From Tissierella sp. P1 (lineage in GTDB: Bacteria > Bacillota > Clostridia > Tissierellales > Tissierellaceae), in NCBI RefSeq assembly GCF_002266425.1, contig NZ_NPMN01000010.1, forward strand, positions 62,001 to 126,000: a stretch of DNA of 64,000 bases, given 5' to 3'. Below the pieces are notes generated by a model, which was not told the DNA's origin, did not search any database, and worked only from the letters and a program-made list of their open reading frames with translations. A program made the translations under genes and the position numbers. Position 1 is the stretch's first letter. Every line of letters begins with the position of its first letter. Shown one piece after another: positions 39,623 through 48,817 of the stretch.

Positions 39623-40480
39623 ATGACAAATATCATGATACAAGGCACCACATCTTCAGCAGGTAAGAGTCTTATGTGTACAGGATTATGTAGAATATTT
39701 AAAGAAGATGGATATAAGGTATACCCATTTAAATCTCAGAACATGTCCTCAAAATATTATACTACTAGTGAAGGATATAAGATAAGTACAGCTCAAACCT
39801 TACAAGCAATAGCTGCAGGACTTAAACCACATCCAAATATGAATCCAATCTTACTTATACCGAAGTCAGATAAAGGTTCTATGGTTGTTATAAGAGGTGA
39901 AGATAAAGAGGATATGGAAGCAGTGGAATACTTCAAGTATAAAAATACTCTTAGACCAATGATATTAGACATATATAAAGAGATAGAGAAAGAAAATGAT
40001 ATCGTAGTTATAGAAGGTGCAGGAAGTCCAGCAGAAATAAACTTGAAACAAAATGATATAGTCAATATGGGAATGGCTGAAATGGCAGATGCTCCAGTAC
40101 TTTTAGTAGCAGATATAGATAGGGGAGGAGTATTTGCTTCTCTTTATGGTACTGTGATGCTGTTAGAGGAACATGAAAGAAAAAGAATAAAAGGACTCAT
40201 AATCAATAAATTTAGAGGAGATAAAACTTTATTAGATCCAGGAATTAAAATGATTGAAGAAATATTAAGTATACCAGTTGTAGGGACAATACCTTTTGCA
40301 CATTTAGAATTAGTAGATGAAGATAGTTTAGTAGACTATGACAAGGAATGTAATACAAATCCACAAACAGAAGAAGAATTGGAAAGAGAATTAAACAAAT
40401 TAGCAATGATACTTCGTGAAAATATGGATATGGATTATATTTATAAAATAATGGGGTTAGGTAAATCAATTAACGATTAA
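39623..40480 (+). CDS. cbiP: Cobyric acid synthase, synthetase domain only (glutaminase domain absent)
   Basis: The 285-residue protein starts behind GGGGG. It matches the ATP-dependent amide synthetase domain of CbiP/CobQ (GTTSSAGKS nucleotide loop, KSQNMSSKYY, EGAGSPAEINL, DIDRGGVFASLYGT, INKFRGD). It then passes from DEDSLVDYDKE directly into LERELNKLAMILRENMDMD, which corresponds to the extreme C-terminus of normal CbiP (about 490-500 residues). The whole GATase_3 domain, about 200 residues, is missing without loss of frame. CbiP amidates four side chains of adenosyl-cobyrinate diamide. This form would have to use free ammonia or a separate glutaminase. A misassembly is possible but would have to be in-frame. 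Confidence 0.85.
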   Translation: MTNIMIQGTTSSAGKSLMCTGLCRIFKEDGYKVYPFKSQNMSSKYYTTSEGYKISTAQTLQAIAAGLKPHPNMNPILLIPKSDKGSMVVIRGEDKEDMEAVEYFKYKNTLRPMILDIYKEIEKENDIVVIEGAGSPAEINLKQNDIVNMGMAEMADAPVLLVADIDRGGVFASLYGTVMLLEEHERKRIKGLIINKFRGDKTLLDPGIKMIEEILSIPVVGTIPFAHLELVDEDSLVDYDKECNTNPQTEEELERELNKLAMILRENMDMDYIYKIMGLGKSIND

Positions 40481-40538
40481 CAAAGGACAATTAACAATAT
40501 AGGGTCGACCTGTGGTCGCTCATTAAGGAGAAATTAAT

Positions 40539-41473
40539 ATGCTAATTAGTGTAATACTTGCAGTTATAATAGATTTTATTATAGGGGATCCCTATAGTTT
40601 TCCTCATCCTGTGAAACTTATGGGGAGAATGATTTCTTCTGAAGAAAAGTTAGCGAGAAAAATTACTAGATCAAAAAAAGGACTTAAGCTTGCTGGATTC
40701 ATTATTGTTATAATTAATATTTCACTTGCTTTATTACGCCATATTTGTTATTAAAACTTATAAAAGAATATAAAGTTATTTATATTATAGTGAATACTTA
40801 CTTAATCTATACATGTATAGCTGCAAGATGTCTGCATTATGAAGCCATGAAGGTATCAAAAGCTCTAGACATAGGTATAGAAGAAGCTAGGATAAGACTT
40901 TCTTATATTGTTGGAAGGGAAACCAAAAATCTTTCAGAAGAGGAAATTATAAGGGCAACAGTAGAAACTGTGGCAGAGAATACATCTGATGGGGTCATTG
41001 CTCCACTATTTTATATAATCCTATTTGGAGCATCTGGAGGACTAGCATATAAATTTATCAATACTATGGATTCTATGTTAGGTTATATGAATGATAAATA
41101 TATTGATCTAGGATATTTTCCTGCAAAGGTAGACGATATATTTAATTATATTCCATCAAGAATTACAGGAATTCTTATGTGCTTAGGTTCATTAGGGAGA
41201 TTTCATATAAAAAATGGTTTTAAGATAATGATCAGGGATAGAAAAAATCATAAGAGTCCAAATTGTGCATATCCAGAGGGTGCTGTTGCAGGGCTTCTAG
41301 ATATTCAATTAGGTGGAAATAATTATTATCATGGAAAGCTTGTAGAGAAACCTACAATAGGTGATAAGGTTGAGGAAATTAGAAAAATAGATATAAAAAA
41401 CACTATAGAAATTATGTATCGTAGTGAAGTATTATTATTAATAATCTATATTGTGATCCAATTAGTTAGCTAA
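40539..41473 (+). CDS. cbiB: Adenosylcobinamide-phosphate synthase CbiB; single-base deletion near 40735
   Basis: It is read as one 311-residue membrane protein. The N-terminus (MLISVILAVIIDFIIGDPYSFPHPVKLMG) is standard CbiB. One T is missing in the run near 40733-40737, after which the second frame continues with LLLKLIKEYK, then RETKNLSEEEIIRATVETVAENTSDGVIAPLFY and the C-terminal membrane helices. CbiB attaches (R)-1-amino-2-propanol phosphate to cobyric acid. It is transcribed with cbiP but lies upstream of the riboswitch, so it is not under that switch. The indel is either an error or recent inactivation. Confidence 0.8.
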
Positions 41474-41584
41474 GTAAAAGATGGACATAACAACCTTTGG
41501 TATAATATTATATCTTTTAGTTGCAAAAATATCTTGTATTAAATATTATTTTATGATAGCATTAGAATGAAAATTGAATATAGT

Positions 41585-41735
41585 ACATTAGGTTCTATAA
41601 GAATAATAGGGAAATGGGTGAAAATCCCATACAGCCCCCGCTACTGTAAGTGATGATAGAATCAGCTTATGCCACTGGAGAAATCTGGGAAGGTGCTGAG
41701 AGTAAAATGAGTCACAAGTCAGGAGACCTGCCTAA
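41585..41735 (+). promoter_or_regulatory. Cobalamin riboswitch
   Basis: Conserved blocks appear in order: GGGTGAAAATCCC, CAGCCCCCGCTACTGTAAG, TGCCACTGG, then the B12 box AGTCAGGAGACCTGCC (41717-41732). This is the adenosylcobalamin-sensing family. It precedes cbiM and a terminator at 41813, so high cobalamin should switch off the long biosynthesis operon. Confidence 0.96.
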
Positions 41736-41812
41736 TAGTATTGAAGTGACCTTCGGAGGGAAGGAAAAACTTATAATTGTACTATTATATAGTTAATATT
41801 AGTATAAGTTCC

Positions 41813-41847
41813 ATCCCTAATCTGCTTCAGGTTAGGGATTTTTATTT
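41813..41847 (+). terminator. Riboswitch-controlled terminator
   Basis: ATCCCTAA (41813-41820) and TTAGGGAT (41832-41839), with an inner CTG/CAG pairing, are followed by TTTTATTTT. An upstream pairing of AACTTATA with TATAAGTT (41803-41810) could take part in switching. Confidence 0.85.
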
Positions 41848-41913
41848 TCCTTTTAGGTCACCTAGTTTAGATATAAAGGAGTATTCCTTTAAAAATAAAT
41901 GTGAGGTGATTTT

Positions 41914-42638
41914 ATGAAAAAGAAATTATTAATGTGGGGTATATTATTGACTTTAATTATAACTCCACAGCTTGCACAAGCAATGCATATTATGGAAGGT
42001 TTCCTACCTATTAAATGGGCAATTATTTGGTCAATATTAACTTTACCATTTTTAGTCATAGGATTTAGAAAGGTAGGAAAAGGTTTGAAAGAAGGACAGG
42101 ATCATAAAATGATTCTAGGATTAGTAGGAGGATTTGCATTTGTTTTATCTGCCTTAAGATTCCATCTGTTACTGGATCTTGCTCTCATCCAACGGGAGTA
42201 GGATTAGGTGCAATACTATTTGGACCAACAACTATGACTGTTATAGGGACTATAGTATTGTTATTCCAAGCCTTATTATTAGCCCATGGTGGGATTACTA
42301 CATTAGGAGCTAATTCCTTTTCTATGGCTGTAGTAGGTCCACTTGTTTCCTATGGTATATATAAAATGGGTAAAGAAGGGAAAAATAAAAGTTTGGCAGT
42401 CTTCTTAGCGGCAGCATTAGGAGATTTAGCTACTTATGTAATTACATCAATTCAGCTTTCTTTAGCATTCCCAGATGCTACAGGAGGAGTTGCCGCATCT
42501 CTTACAAAGTTTCTATCTGTATTTGCAGTTACACAAATACCGCTAGCAATTGTTGAGGGAATTATAACTGTAATGGTATTTAATCTTATTCAAGAATATA
42601 GAAAAGAAGGAGTGATTAAACTTGAAGAGTCTATTTAA
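41914..42638 (+). CDS. cbiM: Cobalt ECF transporter subunit CbiM; single-base deletion near 42160
   Basis: It is read as one 241-residue membrane protein with a signal-like N-terminus and the mature start MHIMEGFLP, whose Met-His-Ile end binds cobalt. A base is lost around 42157-42163 (after SAL), and the other frame continues [25 protein letters not shown], the family hallmark, then [20 protein letters not shown] and the last helices. It is the first gene after the riboswitch and brings in Co2+ for the corrin ring. Loss of one base is probably a sequencing error. Confidence 0.85.
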
Positions 42639-42915
42639 GCAAAATATTATTCTTTTATTTTTGATAATTGTAATCGTAATTACTCCATTAATTATTAAAA
42701 GAGATTCTGAATTCGGCGGAGCAGATGGAGAGGCTGAAGGAGTTATTCAGGAAATAAATCCAGATTATGAACCATGGTTTGAATCATTTTGGGAACCACC
42801 AAGTGGTGAAATAGAGAGTTTATTATTTTCTCTTCAAGTAGCTATAGGAGCAGGTCTTATAGGGTATATCTTTGGTGTATTAAAGGAAAGACGCAAAATT
42901 GTTGCTGATAGATAA
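42622..42915 (+). CDS. cbiN: Cobalt transporter accessory subunit CbiN
   Basis: The 97-residue protein has two membrane helices around an extracytoplasmic loop containing [19 protein letters not shown] and the [22 protein letters not shown] motif. It starts with TTG, 9 nt after AAGGAG, and overlaps cbiM by 17 bp. CbiN stimulates CbiM by inserting a loop near the metal site. Confidence 0.92.
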   Translation: MKSLFKQNIILLFLIIVIVITPLIIKRDSEFGGADGEAEGVIQEINPDYEPWFESFWEPPSGEIESLLFSLQVAIGAGLIGYIFGVLKERRKIVADR

Positions 42916-43579
42916 ATATGCATATACTAACAAATTAAGAAATTATCCTCCACAGGTAAAGATTCTTCTTTCCTGTGGAGGCATAGTATTGTCAAGATTA
43001 ATCAATAGTTATTATCTTGATTTATTGATTACTATTCTTATGATCATATTAGTTATTGGAATAGCTAAAGTTCCCTTTAGAACCTATTTTAAGATGCTTT
43101 TATTACCTGTATCATTTCTATTCATTAGTATAATTACTATAATGATTTCAGTAAATGGTGATTTTTATCTTTACTATTTCAAGATTATGAATATCTGTAT
43201 TGGTATAACTATGGAGTCTATGTCTAAAGGAATAAAACTGTTTACAACAGTATTATCATCTTTAACATCAGTATATTTTCTGATATTAACTACCCCAATG
43301 ATTGATATTATTAGGATTTTAAAGAAATTAAAGGTACCTAAGCTGTTTATAGAATTAATGGTACTTATTTATAGGAGTATATTTATTTTCATTGAAGAAG
43401 CGAACAATATTCATTTAGCCCAAGCTATGAAATTTGGTTACGAAAACAAGAGAAATTCATTAAGATCTATAGCATTACTTATTAGAAACCTTTTTACCAG
43501 AGTATTTATAAGACATAATGAGATGAATATATCCTTGGAATGTAAGTTATATAGCGGAGAATTTAAATTAGGTGATTAA
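42899..43579 (+). CDS. cbiQ: Cobalt ECF transporter T component CbiQ
   Basis: The 226-residue polytopic membrane protein starts at TTG and overlaps cbiN by 17 bp. Its ends match CbiQ ([45 protein letters not shown]-like segment; the C-terminal ALLIRNLFTRVF). The Ala-x-x-x-G coupling motif is looser than in the uptake system at 6753. It couples CbiM/CbiN to CbiO. Confidence 0.9.
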   Translation: MLLIDKYAYTNKLRNYPPQVKILLSCGGIVLSRLINSYYLDLLITILMIILVIGIAKVPFRTYFKMLLLPVSFLFISIITIMISVNGDFYLYYFKIMNICIGITMESMSKGIKLFTTVLSSLTSVYFLILTTPMIDIIRILKKLKVPKLFIELMVLIYRSIFIFIEEANNIHLAQAMKFGYENKRNSLRSIALLIRNLFTRVFIRHNEMNISLECKLYSGEFKLGD

Positions 43580-44383
43580 ATGTTAAAAATAAACAATTTA
43601 TACTATAAATATGAAGATGGAACGAAGGCATTAAATGATATAAATATAGATACATCAAAGGGAAAAGTAATAGGTGTTATTGGAGCTAATGGTTCTGGAA
43701 AGTCAACCTTGTTCCTAAATATAATGGGAATTTTAAAACCAAGTAAAGGCTCGATAATATATAATGATACTCCTATAAAGTATGATAAAGCCTATTTAAA
43801 GGAATATAGAAAGCAAGTCAATATTGTATTTCAAAATCCTGACCAACAATTATTCTATTCAAATGTATTCGATGATATAGCTTTTTCCTTAAGAAATATT
43901 GGTATCAGCGAAGATATAATAGGAAAAAAGGTAGCTAATGCACTTGAGTTAGTTGCTGGTTCTGACTTAGTAGACAAGCCAGTACATTTTTTAAGCTATG
44001 GTCAGAAGAAAAGAATTGCTATTGCTGGAGTTTTGGTTATGGAATCTAGTATACTCCTATTAGATGAGCCAACATCTGGACTTGATCCTTATATGACTAA
44101 ACAAATGAAAGAAATAATCAATGAAATAAGTAATGATAAAACCATTATAATATCCAGCCATGATATGGATTTAATCTATGATATTTGTGATTATATCTAT
44201 ATACTTAGCAAAGGCAGTATCATTGGGGAAGGCGAAACACAAAAGATTTTTTGTGAAGATAAATTAATAGAAGAAGCTTGTTTAACAAAACCTTGGCTTG
44301 TTAGAATTCACGAAAAGTTTAATACTGTTTTATTTAGGAATGAAGAAGAATTTTTATTATATGAAAGAAAGGAGATTTTATGA
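43580..44383 (+). CDS. cbiO: Cobalt ECF transporter ATPase CbiO
   Basis: The 267-residue ABC ATPase has Walker A GANGSGKST, the Q-loop QNPDQQLF typical of ECF/CbiO proteins, signature LSYGQKKR and Walker B ILLLDEPTSGLDP. It starts directly after the cbiQ stop codon and overlaps cbiK by 4 bp. It powers cobalt uptake. Confidence 0.94.
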   Translation: MLKINNLYYKYEDGTKALNDINIDTSKGKVIGVIGANGSGKSTLFLNIMGILKPSKGSIIYNDTPIKYDKAYLKEYRKQVNIVFQNPDQQLFYSNVFDDIAFSLRNIGISEDIIGKKVANALELVAGSDLVDKPVHFLSYGQKKRIAIAGVLVMESSILLLDEPTSGLDPYMTKQMKEIINEISNDKTIIISSHDMDLIYDICDYIYILSKGSIIGEGETQKIFCEDKLIEEACLTKPWLVRIHEKFNTVLFRNEEEFLLYERKEIL

Positions 44384-45129
44384 AAAAAGGAATAATAGTA
44401 GCTAGCTTTGGAACTACCTATGAGGATACGCGGAAATTATGTATAGAAAGCATAGAAGATATAATTAGAGAAAAGTATAGAGATTACTTAGTTTTAAGGG
44501 CATTTACATCTCAAATGGTTATCAACATATTAAAGAAAAGAGATAATATTCATGTATTTAATCTTGAGGAAGCAATAAGAGATATGGAAAATCAAGGTAT
44601 AGAAGATATATATATTCAACCCCTCCATATAATCCCTGGCCATGAATATGAGAAACTTACTAAATATAATTTAAAAGTAGGCTTGCCATTATTAAGTTTA
44701 GAAGAAGATTATATGAAAATTGTTGAAAATATTGGAATTAGTGAATTAGGAAATAACGAAGCCCTAGTATTCATGGGGCATGGCTCTGATCATGAAGCAG
44801 ATGAATCCTATGAAATACTAGAAAATCTTTATCATAAGAAAGGTTTTACAAATGTATTTATTGGTACAGTAGAAGGGAGTAAAACCATAGAAGATATAAT
44901 AAAGGAACTAAAAGAAAAAAACATAAAAAAGGTAAAACTTAAACCATTTATGCTAGTAGCAGGAGATCATGCAGTAAATGATATGGCGTCTGAAGATGAT
45001 GATTCTTGGAAATCAATACTTGAAAGGGAAGGATTTCAAGTTGAGATATGTCTCAAAGGTCTAGGTGAATATAAGATTACCCAAGAAATATTTCTAGAAC
45101 ATCTTGAAAAGATAATAGGAGAGAAATAA
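44380..45129 (+). CDS. cbiK: Sirohydrochlorin cobaltochelatase CbiK
   Basis: The 249-residue protein has the CbiK N-terminus IIVASFGTTYEDTRKLCI, HIIPGHEYEKL, the metal-binding FMGHGSDHEADESY and LVAGDHAVNDM. These His and Glu residues hold Co2+ for insertion into sirohydrochlorin, the committed step of the anaerobic route. It overlaps cbiO by 4 bp and cbiL by 1 bp. No signal peptide is seen, unlike some periplasmic forms. Confidence 0.93.
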   Translation: MKKGIIVASFGTTYEDTRKLCIESIEDIIREKYRDYLVLRAFTSQMVINILKKRDNIHVFNLEEAIRDMENQGIEDIYIQPLHIIPGHEYEKLTKYNLKVGLPLLSLEEDYMKIVENIGISELGNNEALVFMGHGSDHEADESYEILENLYHKKGFTNVFIGTVEGSKTIEDIIKELKEKNIKKVKLKPFMLVAGDHAVNDMASEDDDSWKSILEREGFQVEICLKGLGEYKITQEIFLEHLEKIIGEK

Positions 45130-45782
45130 TGAAAAAATTATATGGCATTGGAACAGGTCCAGGAGATAAGGAACTATTAACCCTTAAGGCTGTTAAGGCA
45201 ATGGAAAATTCATCAGTTATATTTGCTCCAAATAACAAGGGGAAAAATATGGCTGTGGATACTGCAAGAGATTTTATTGGAAACAAAAAAATAGTATTTA
45301 TAGATTTTCCTATGGGACATGTACTGAAAGAAGATTATAAAAAAGCTGCAGAAACTATATTCAAAGAGATACCTGAAGGTGAGATAGGTTCATTTCTTAC
45401 AATAGGGGACCCTATGGTATATAGCACATTTATATATATCATGGAAGAATTAGAAGGAAGAGACATAGATATAGAAATAATATCAGGGATTCCATCTTTT
45501 GTAGCAGCAGCTGGTGAAAGTAAGACTCCCCTAACTGTAAAGGGAGAAAGTTTTTTATTATGTGATGAGCTGAACGAAGAGTTACTAGAAAAGATAACCT
45601 CTATAGCTATATTGAAAACTTTCAAGGGAAAAGAGAAGATATTAAACATATTAGATAGTAATGACTATTGCTACAAATATATTAAAAGAGCAACGTTAGA
45701 AGAACAAGAAATCATAATAGATAAAGAAGAAATATTAAACGATAAAGATTATATATCATTAATTATAGCTAGAAAGAATTAG
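45129..45782 (+). CDS. cbiL: Cobalt-factor II C20-methyltransferase CbiL
   Basis: The 217-residue SAM-dependent tetrapyrrole methylase has the N-terminal LYGIGTGPGDKELLTLKAVKA, the SAM-loop region TIGDPMVYSTF and GIPSFVAAAGE motifs of CbiL. It methylates C20 of cobalt-factor II. It is slightly short at the C-terminus compared with typical 230-240 residues but complete in motifs. Confidence 0.92.
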   Translation: MKKLYGIGTGPGDKELLTLKAVKAMENSSVIFAPNNKGKNMAVDTARDFIGNKKIVFIDFPMGHVLKEDYKKAAETIFKEIPEGEIGSFLTIGDPMVYSTFIYIMEELEGRDIDIEIISGIPSFVAAAGESKTPLTVKGESFLLCDELNEELLEKITSIAILKTFKGKEKILNILDSNDYCYKYIKRATLEEQEIIIDKEEILNDKDYISLIIARKN

Positions 45783-45792
45783 GAGGATTACA

Positions 45793-46836
45793 ATGAAAAG
45801 CAAAAAGATATTACCACTACTACTAATACTTGTATTGATTGCAACAACATTGGCAGCATGTAAGACTAAAGAAAATGATAAGCCAGTAGTACAAACAGAA
45901 GATACTTCACAACCAATAGAAACAAATAAAGATATAGATGAGGATGCAAAAGAAGAGTATGGGATAAAAATTACTGATAAAACTGTATCTTTTATAGATA
46001 GTAGAGGAGAAGAAGTTACTTTAAATAAGAATCCTGAAAGAGTAGTAGTACTATTTAACTCTTATTTAGATATCTGGATGAAAAATGGAGGCAGTATCGT
46101 AGGTAAATTGGAAGAATCTATAGGTCAAGATGAAATACCTGGAACAGAAAATGCTGAGATAGTAGGGGCTCTTGGATCTATAAGTGCAGAAAAAGTATTG
46201 GAATTAGAACCAGATTTAGTAGTTTTAATCTCAACACAAAAATCTCAAATGGAATTAGTGCCTATTTTTGAAGAAAATAAAATACCATTTATAGCATTAG
46301 AATATTATGGTAAAGAGGATTATTTTAAATTAGCAAGATTATTTTCTGCTCTTAATGAAAGAGAAGATTTATATGAAGAAAATGTTTTAAATGTTAAAAA
46401 TCAAATAGACAGTATAATTGATAAGGCACCAAAAGATAAAGCGAATAAAGTACTTATAATGATGGCTAGTGCAAAATCTGTTACTGCCAGAGGTTCTGAT
46501 TCTACAGTTGGAGAAATGTTAAAGGATTTGCATACTATAAATATAGCAGATACATCAAATGATATGCTAAGTGATAAAAACTTTAGCATTGAAAAGATTC
46601 TAGAAGAAGACCCAGATTTCATATTTGTACAAACTACAGGAAATGATATGGACAAGGTAATAGAGAGAATAAAGGAAGACGTAGAATCTAATCCCGCATG
46701 GTCATCTCTTTCTGCAGTAAAAAATGATAGATATATAATTTTACCAAAGGATCTCTATATGTTCAAAGCAAATCATAGATATGCAGAAGCATATGAAGGG
46801 TTAGCTAAGATTCTATATCCAGAAGTATTTAAATAA
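45793..46836 (+). CDS. btuF: ABC transporter substrate-binding lipoprotein, BtuF-like
   Basis: The 347-residue protein has a lipoprotein signal with lipobox LAAC (about Cys23), an Asp/Glu-rich linker, and a class III periplasmic-binding-protein fold (TVSFIDSRGEEVTLNKNPERVVVL, EKVLELEPDLVVLI, ILEEDPDFIFVQTTG). The class binds siderophores, heme or cobalamin. Its place before permease and ATPase genes inside the cobalamin operon favours corrinoid uptake. Identity rests on context. Confidence 0.8.
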   Translation: MKSKKILPLLLILVLIATTLAACKTKENDKPVVQTEDTSQPIETNKDIDEDAKEEYGIKITDKTVSFIDSRGEEVTLNKNPERVVVLFNSYLDIWMKNGGSIVGKLEESIGQDEIPGTENAEIVGALGSISAEKVLELEPDLVVLISTQKSQMELVPIFEENKIPFIALEYYGKEDYFKLARLFSALNEREDLYEENVLNVKNQIDSIIDKAPKDKANKVLIMMASAKSVTARGSDSTVGEMLKDLHTINIADTSNDMLSDKNFSIEKILEEDPDFIFVQTTGNDMDKVIERIKEDVESNPAWSSLSAVKNDRYIILPKDLYMFKANHRYAEAYEGLAKILYPEVFK

Positions 46837-46849
46837 AAAGGAGTAGGCT

Positions 46850-47851
46850 ATGATTAAATATATAAAAGAAGGACCTAAAAAAAGTACAATGATTACTATC
46901 TTTATTATCTTATTCATAGCCAGTTTTTTCTTTAGTGTTGGCAATGGAGCGGTAAAAATAAACCCTTTACAAATAATTAAATCTATTTTATATGAGAAGG
47001 ATACTGTAAAATATCAAATAATATGGAATGTAAGATTACCAAGAACTATAGTCGCAGCCTTAGTGGGCATATGTCTGTCATTATCTGGTGCTATACTTCA
47101 AGGAATAATGAGAAATCCTTTGGCAGGACCAAATATTATAGGAGTTTCCTCTGGAGGAGGCTTCTTTGCTCTTATTATTCTTATAATTTTTCCAAAGTAT
47201 TATTATCTAGTGCCAATAGGTGCATTTATTGGTGCTTTATCTGCGACCTTATTTATATATTCTTTGGCATGGAAAGAAGGTGTACTTCCCACAAGGTTAG
47301 TCTTAGCGGGAGTAGCAGTATCATCTTTATTTAGTGCAGGTACTAATGGTCTAATGACATTTTTTCCTGATAGAGTCCATGGAGTTTTAGGATTTATGGT
47401 TGGAGGCCTTTCAGCTATAACTTGGAAGGATGTAAGAATAATCTTACCATATGCAGTGTTAGGAACGATACTAATATTATTTCTACCAGATAAATTAAAT
47501 ATCCTTATGCTGGGAGATGAGGTTGCTACAGGATTAGGTGTGAAGGTTGAAAGAACTAGATTTGTTTTTATAATAATTTCCTCCTTATTAGCAGGAGCAG
47601 CAGTATCTGTAGTAGGATTATTAGGTTTTGTTGGACTTATTGTACCTCATATGACAAGATTGTTTATTGGTTCGGATTATAGATATCTTTTTCCTGGAAC
47701 TATATTTTTTGGTTCATCGATTGTTATGATTTGTGATACTCTGTCAAGAATATTATTTGCACCAATGGAGATTCCAGTAGGTATTATAATGTCAGCACTT
47801 GGAGCACCGTTTTTTCTTTATTTATTAAGAAAAAAGGAGGCAATGAAATAA
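46850..47851 (+). CDS. btuC: ABC transporter permease, BtuC/FecCD type
   Basis: The 333-residue FecCD-family permease has about ten helices and the motifs VRLPRTIVAALVGICLSLSGA, NPLAGPNIIGVSSGGG and GLLGFVGLIVPHMTRLF. It starts behind AAGGAG and overlaps the ATPase gene by 1 bp. It forms the channel of a vitamin B12 importer, judged by the operon. Confidence 0.88.
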   Translation: MIKYIKEGPKKSTMITIFIILFIASFFFSVGNGAVKINPLQIIKSILYEKDTVKYQIIWNVRLPRTIVAALVGICLSLSGAILQGIMRNPLAGPNIIGVSSGGGFFALIILIIFPKYYYLVPIGAFIGALSATLFIYSLAWKEGVLPTRLVLAGVAVSSLFSAGTNGLMTFFPDRVHGVLGFMVGGLSAITWKDVRIILPYAVLGTILILFLPDKLNILMLGDEVATGLGVKVERTRFVFIIISSLLAGAAVSVVGLLGFVGLIVPHMTRLFIGSDYRYLFPGTIFFGSSIVMICDTLSRILFAPMEIPVGIIMSALGAPFFLYLLRKKEAMK

Positions 47852-48639
47852 TGGGTATGGAAACCAAAAATTTACAAGTTAAATATGGAGATAAGGTAGT
47901 ATTAAAAGATGCCAATTTTAAGGTGAATAATGGTGAGATAGTTGCTATCATTGGACCAAATGGATCAGGCAAAACTACACTCATTAAGGCATTGTCAAGG
48001 TGTATCAAATCCCATTCAGGGGATATATATCTTGATGGAAAAGATATATATCAAATACCTACAAAAAAAATAGCAAGGGAAGTGGCTATATTGCCACAAG
48101 TAAAGAATGTATCAGCTGATGTTACTATAGAGAATCTTGTATCCTATGGAAGATATCCCCATTTAGGATTTGGAAAAAGAATAAAAAAAGATGATAGAGA
48201 TATTATCCATTGGGCAATTGAAAAAACTGGGCTGATAAAACTTAGAGATAGATATATAGCAACTCTATCAGGCGGAGAGAGACAAAGAGCTTGGATAGCA
48301 ATGGCACTAGCACAGAAACCGAAGATACTAATTCTTGATGAACCTACTACATATTTAGATATATCCTATCAATTAGAAGTATTAGAGTTGGTAAAGGAGT
48401 TAAATGAATCTTTAGGTATTACAGTTATAATGGTTTTACATGATTTAAATCAAGCTGCCAGATATTCAGATAATATCTATGTATTAAGAGATGGACAGAT
48501 ATGTGAGTGTGGAAAACCGAATAATATATTACAAACTAAGATGCTAAAGGATGTATTTAGAATAGAAGCTCATATATATCAAGATGAAATAAACGATTGT
48601 CCATACTTTATACCACATAAGTTAAAACATAGTGAATAG
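47851..48639 (+). CDS. btuD: ABC transporter ATPase, BtuD/FecE type
   Basis: The 262-residue ATPase has Walker A GPNGSGKTT, signature LSGGERQR and Walker B ILILDEPTTYLD followed by the H-loop VLHDLNQAARY, standard for the FecE/BtuD group. It completes the BtuFCD importer. A repeat-filled gap of 178 bp follows before cobD. Confidence 0.9.
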   Translation: MGMETKNLQVKYGDKVVLKDANFKVNNGEIVAIIGPNGSGKTTLIKALSRCIKSHSGDIYLDGKDIYQIPTKKIAREVAILPQVKNVSADVTIENLVSYGRYPHLGFGKRIKKDDRDIIHWAIEKTGLIKLRDRYIATLSGGERQRAWIAMALAQKPKILILDEPTTYLDISYQLEVLELVKELNESLGITVIMVLHDLNQAARYSDNIYVLRDGQICECGKPNNILQTKMLKDVFRIEAHIYQDEINDCPYFIPHKLKHSE

Positions 48640-48805
48640 TGAACAACTAATGGTGAATAGTTTAAAGATAGTTAATAGCTAATAGTAAATAATTGAGAAC
48701 ATAGTGAATAATTAAAAGACCTAAAAATTTTACTAAAAACTATTCACTCTTAACTATTGGCTATTCACTGCTTTTAAAACTATTCACTATTCATTATTAT
48801 ATAAG
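48640..48805. repeat. AGTGAATAGT / ACTATTCACT inverted-module repeat
   Basis: This gap inside the operon is made of GTGAATAGT and TTAATAGCTAATAG modules on the left and ACTATTCACTCTTAACTATT modules on the right, able to fold as a long imperfect hairpin. The module differs in sequence from the element at 4754 but the design is the same. It may be a folded spacer or processing site. Confidence 0.55.
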
Positions 48806-48817
48806 GAAGGTGATAAA

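Noticed and set aside
47023..47334. 103-codon frame inside btuC on the same strand
   Set aside because: Ser/Cys/Tyr-rich out-of-frame translation of a conserved permease.
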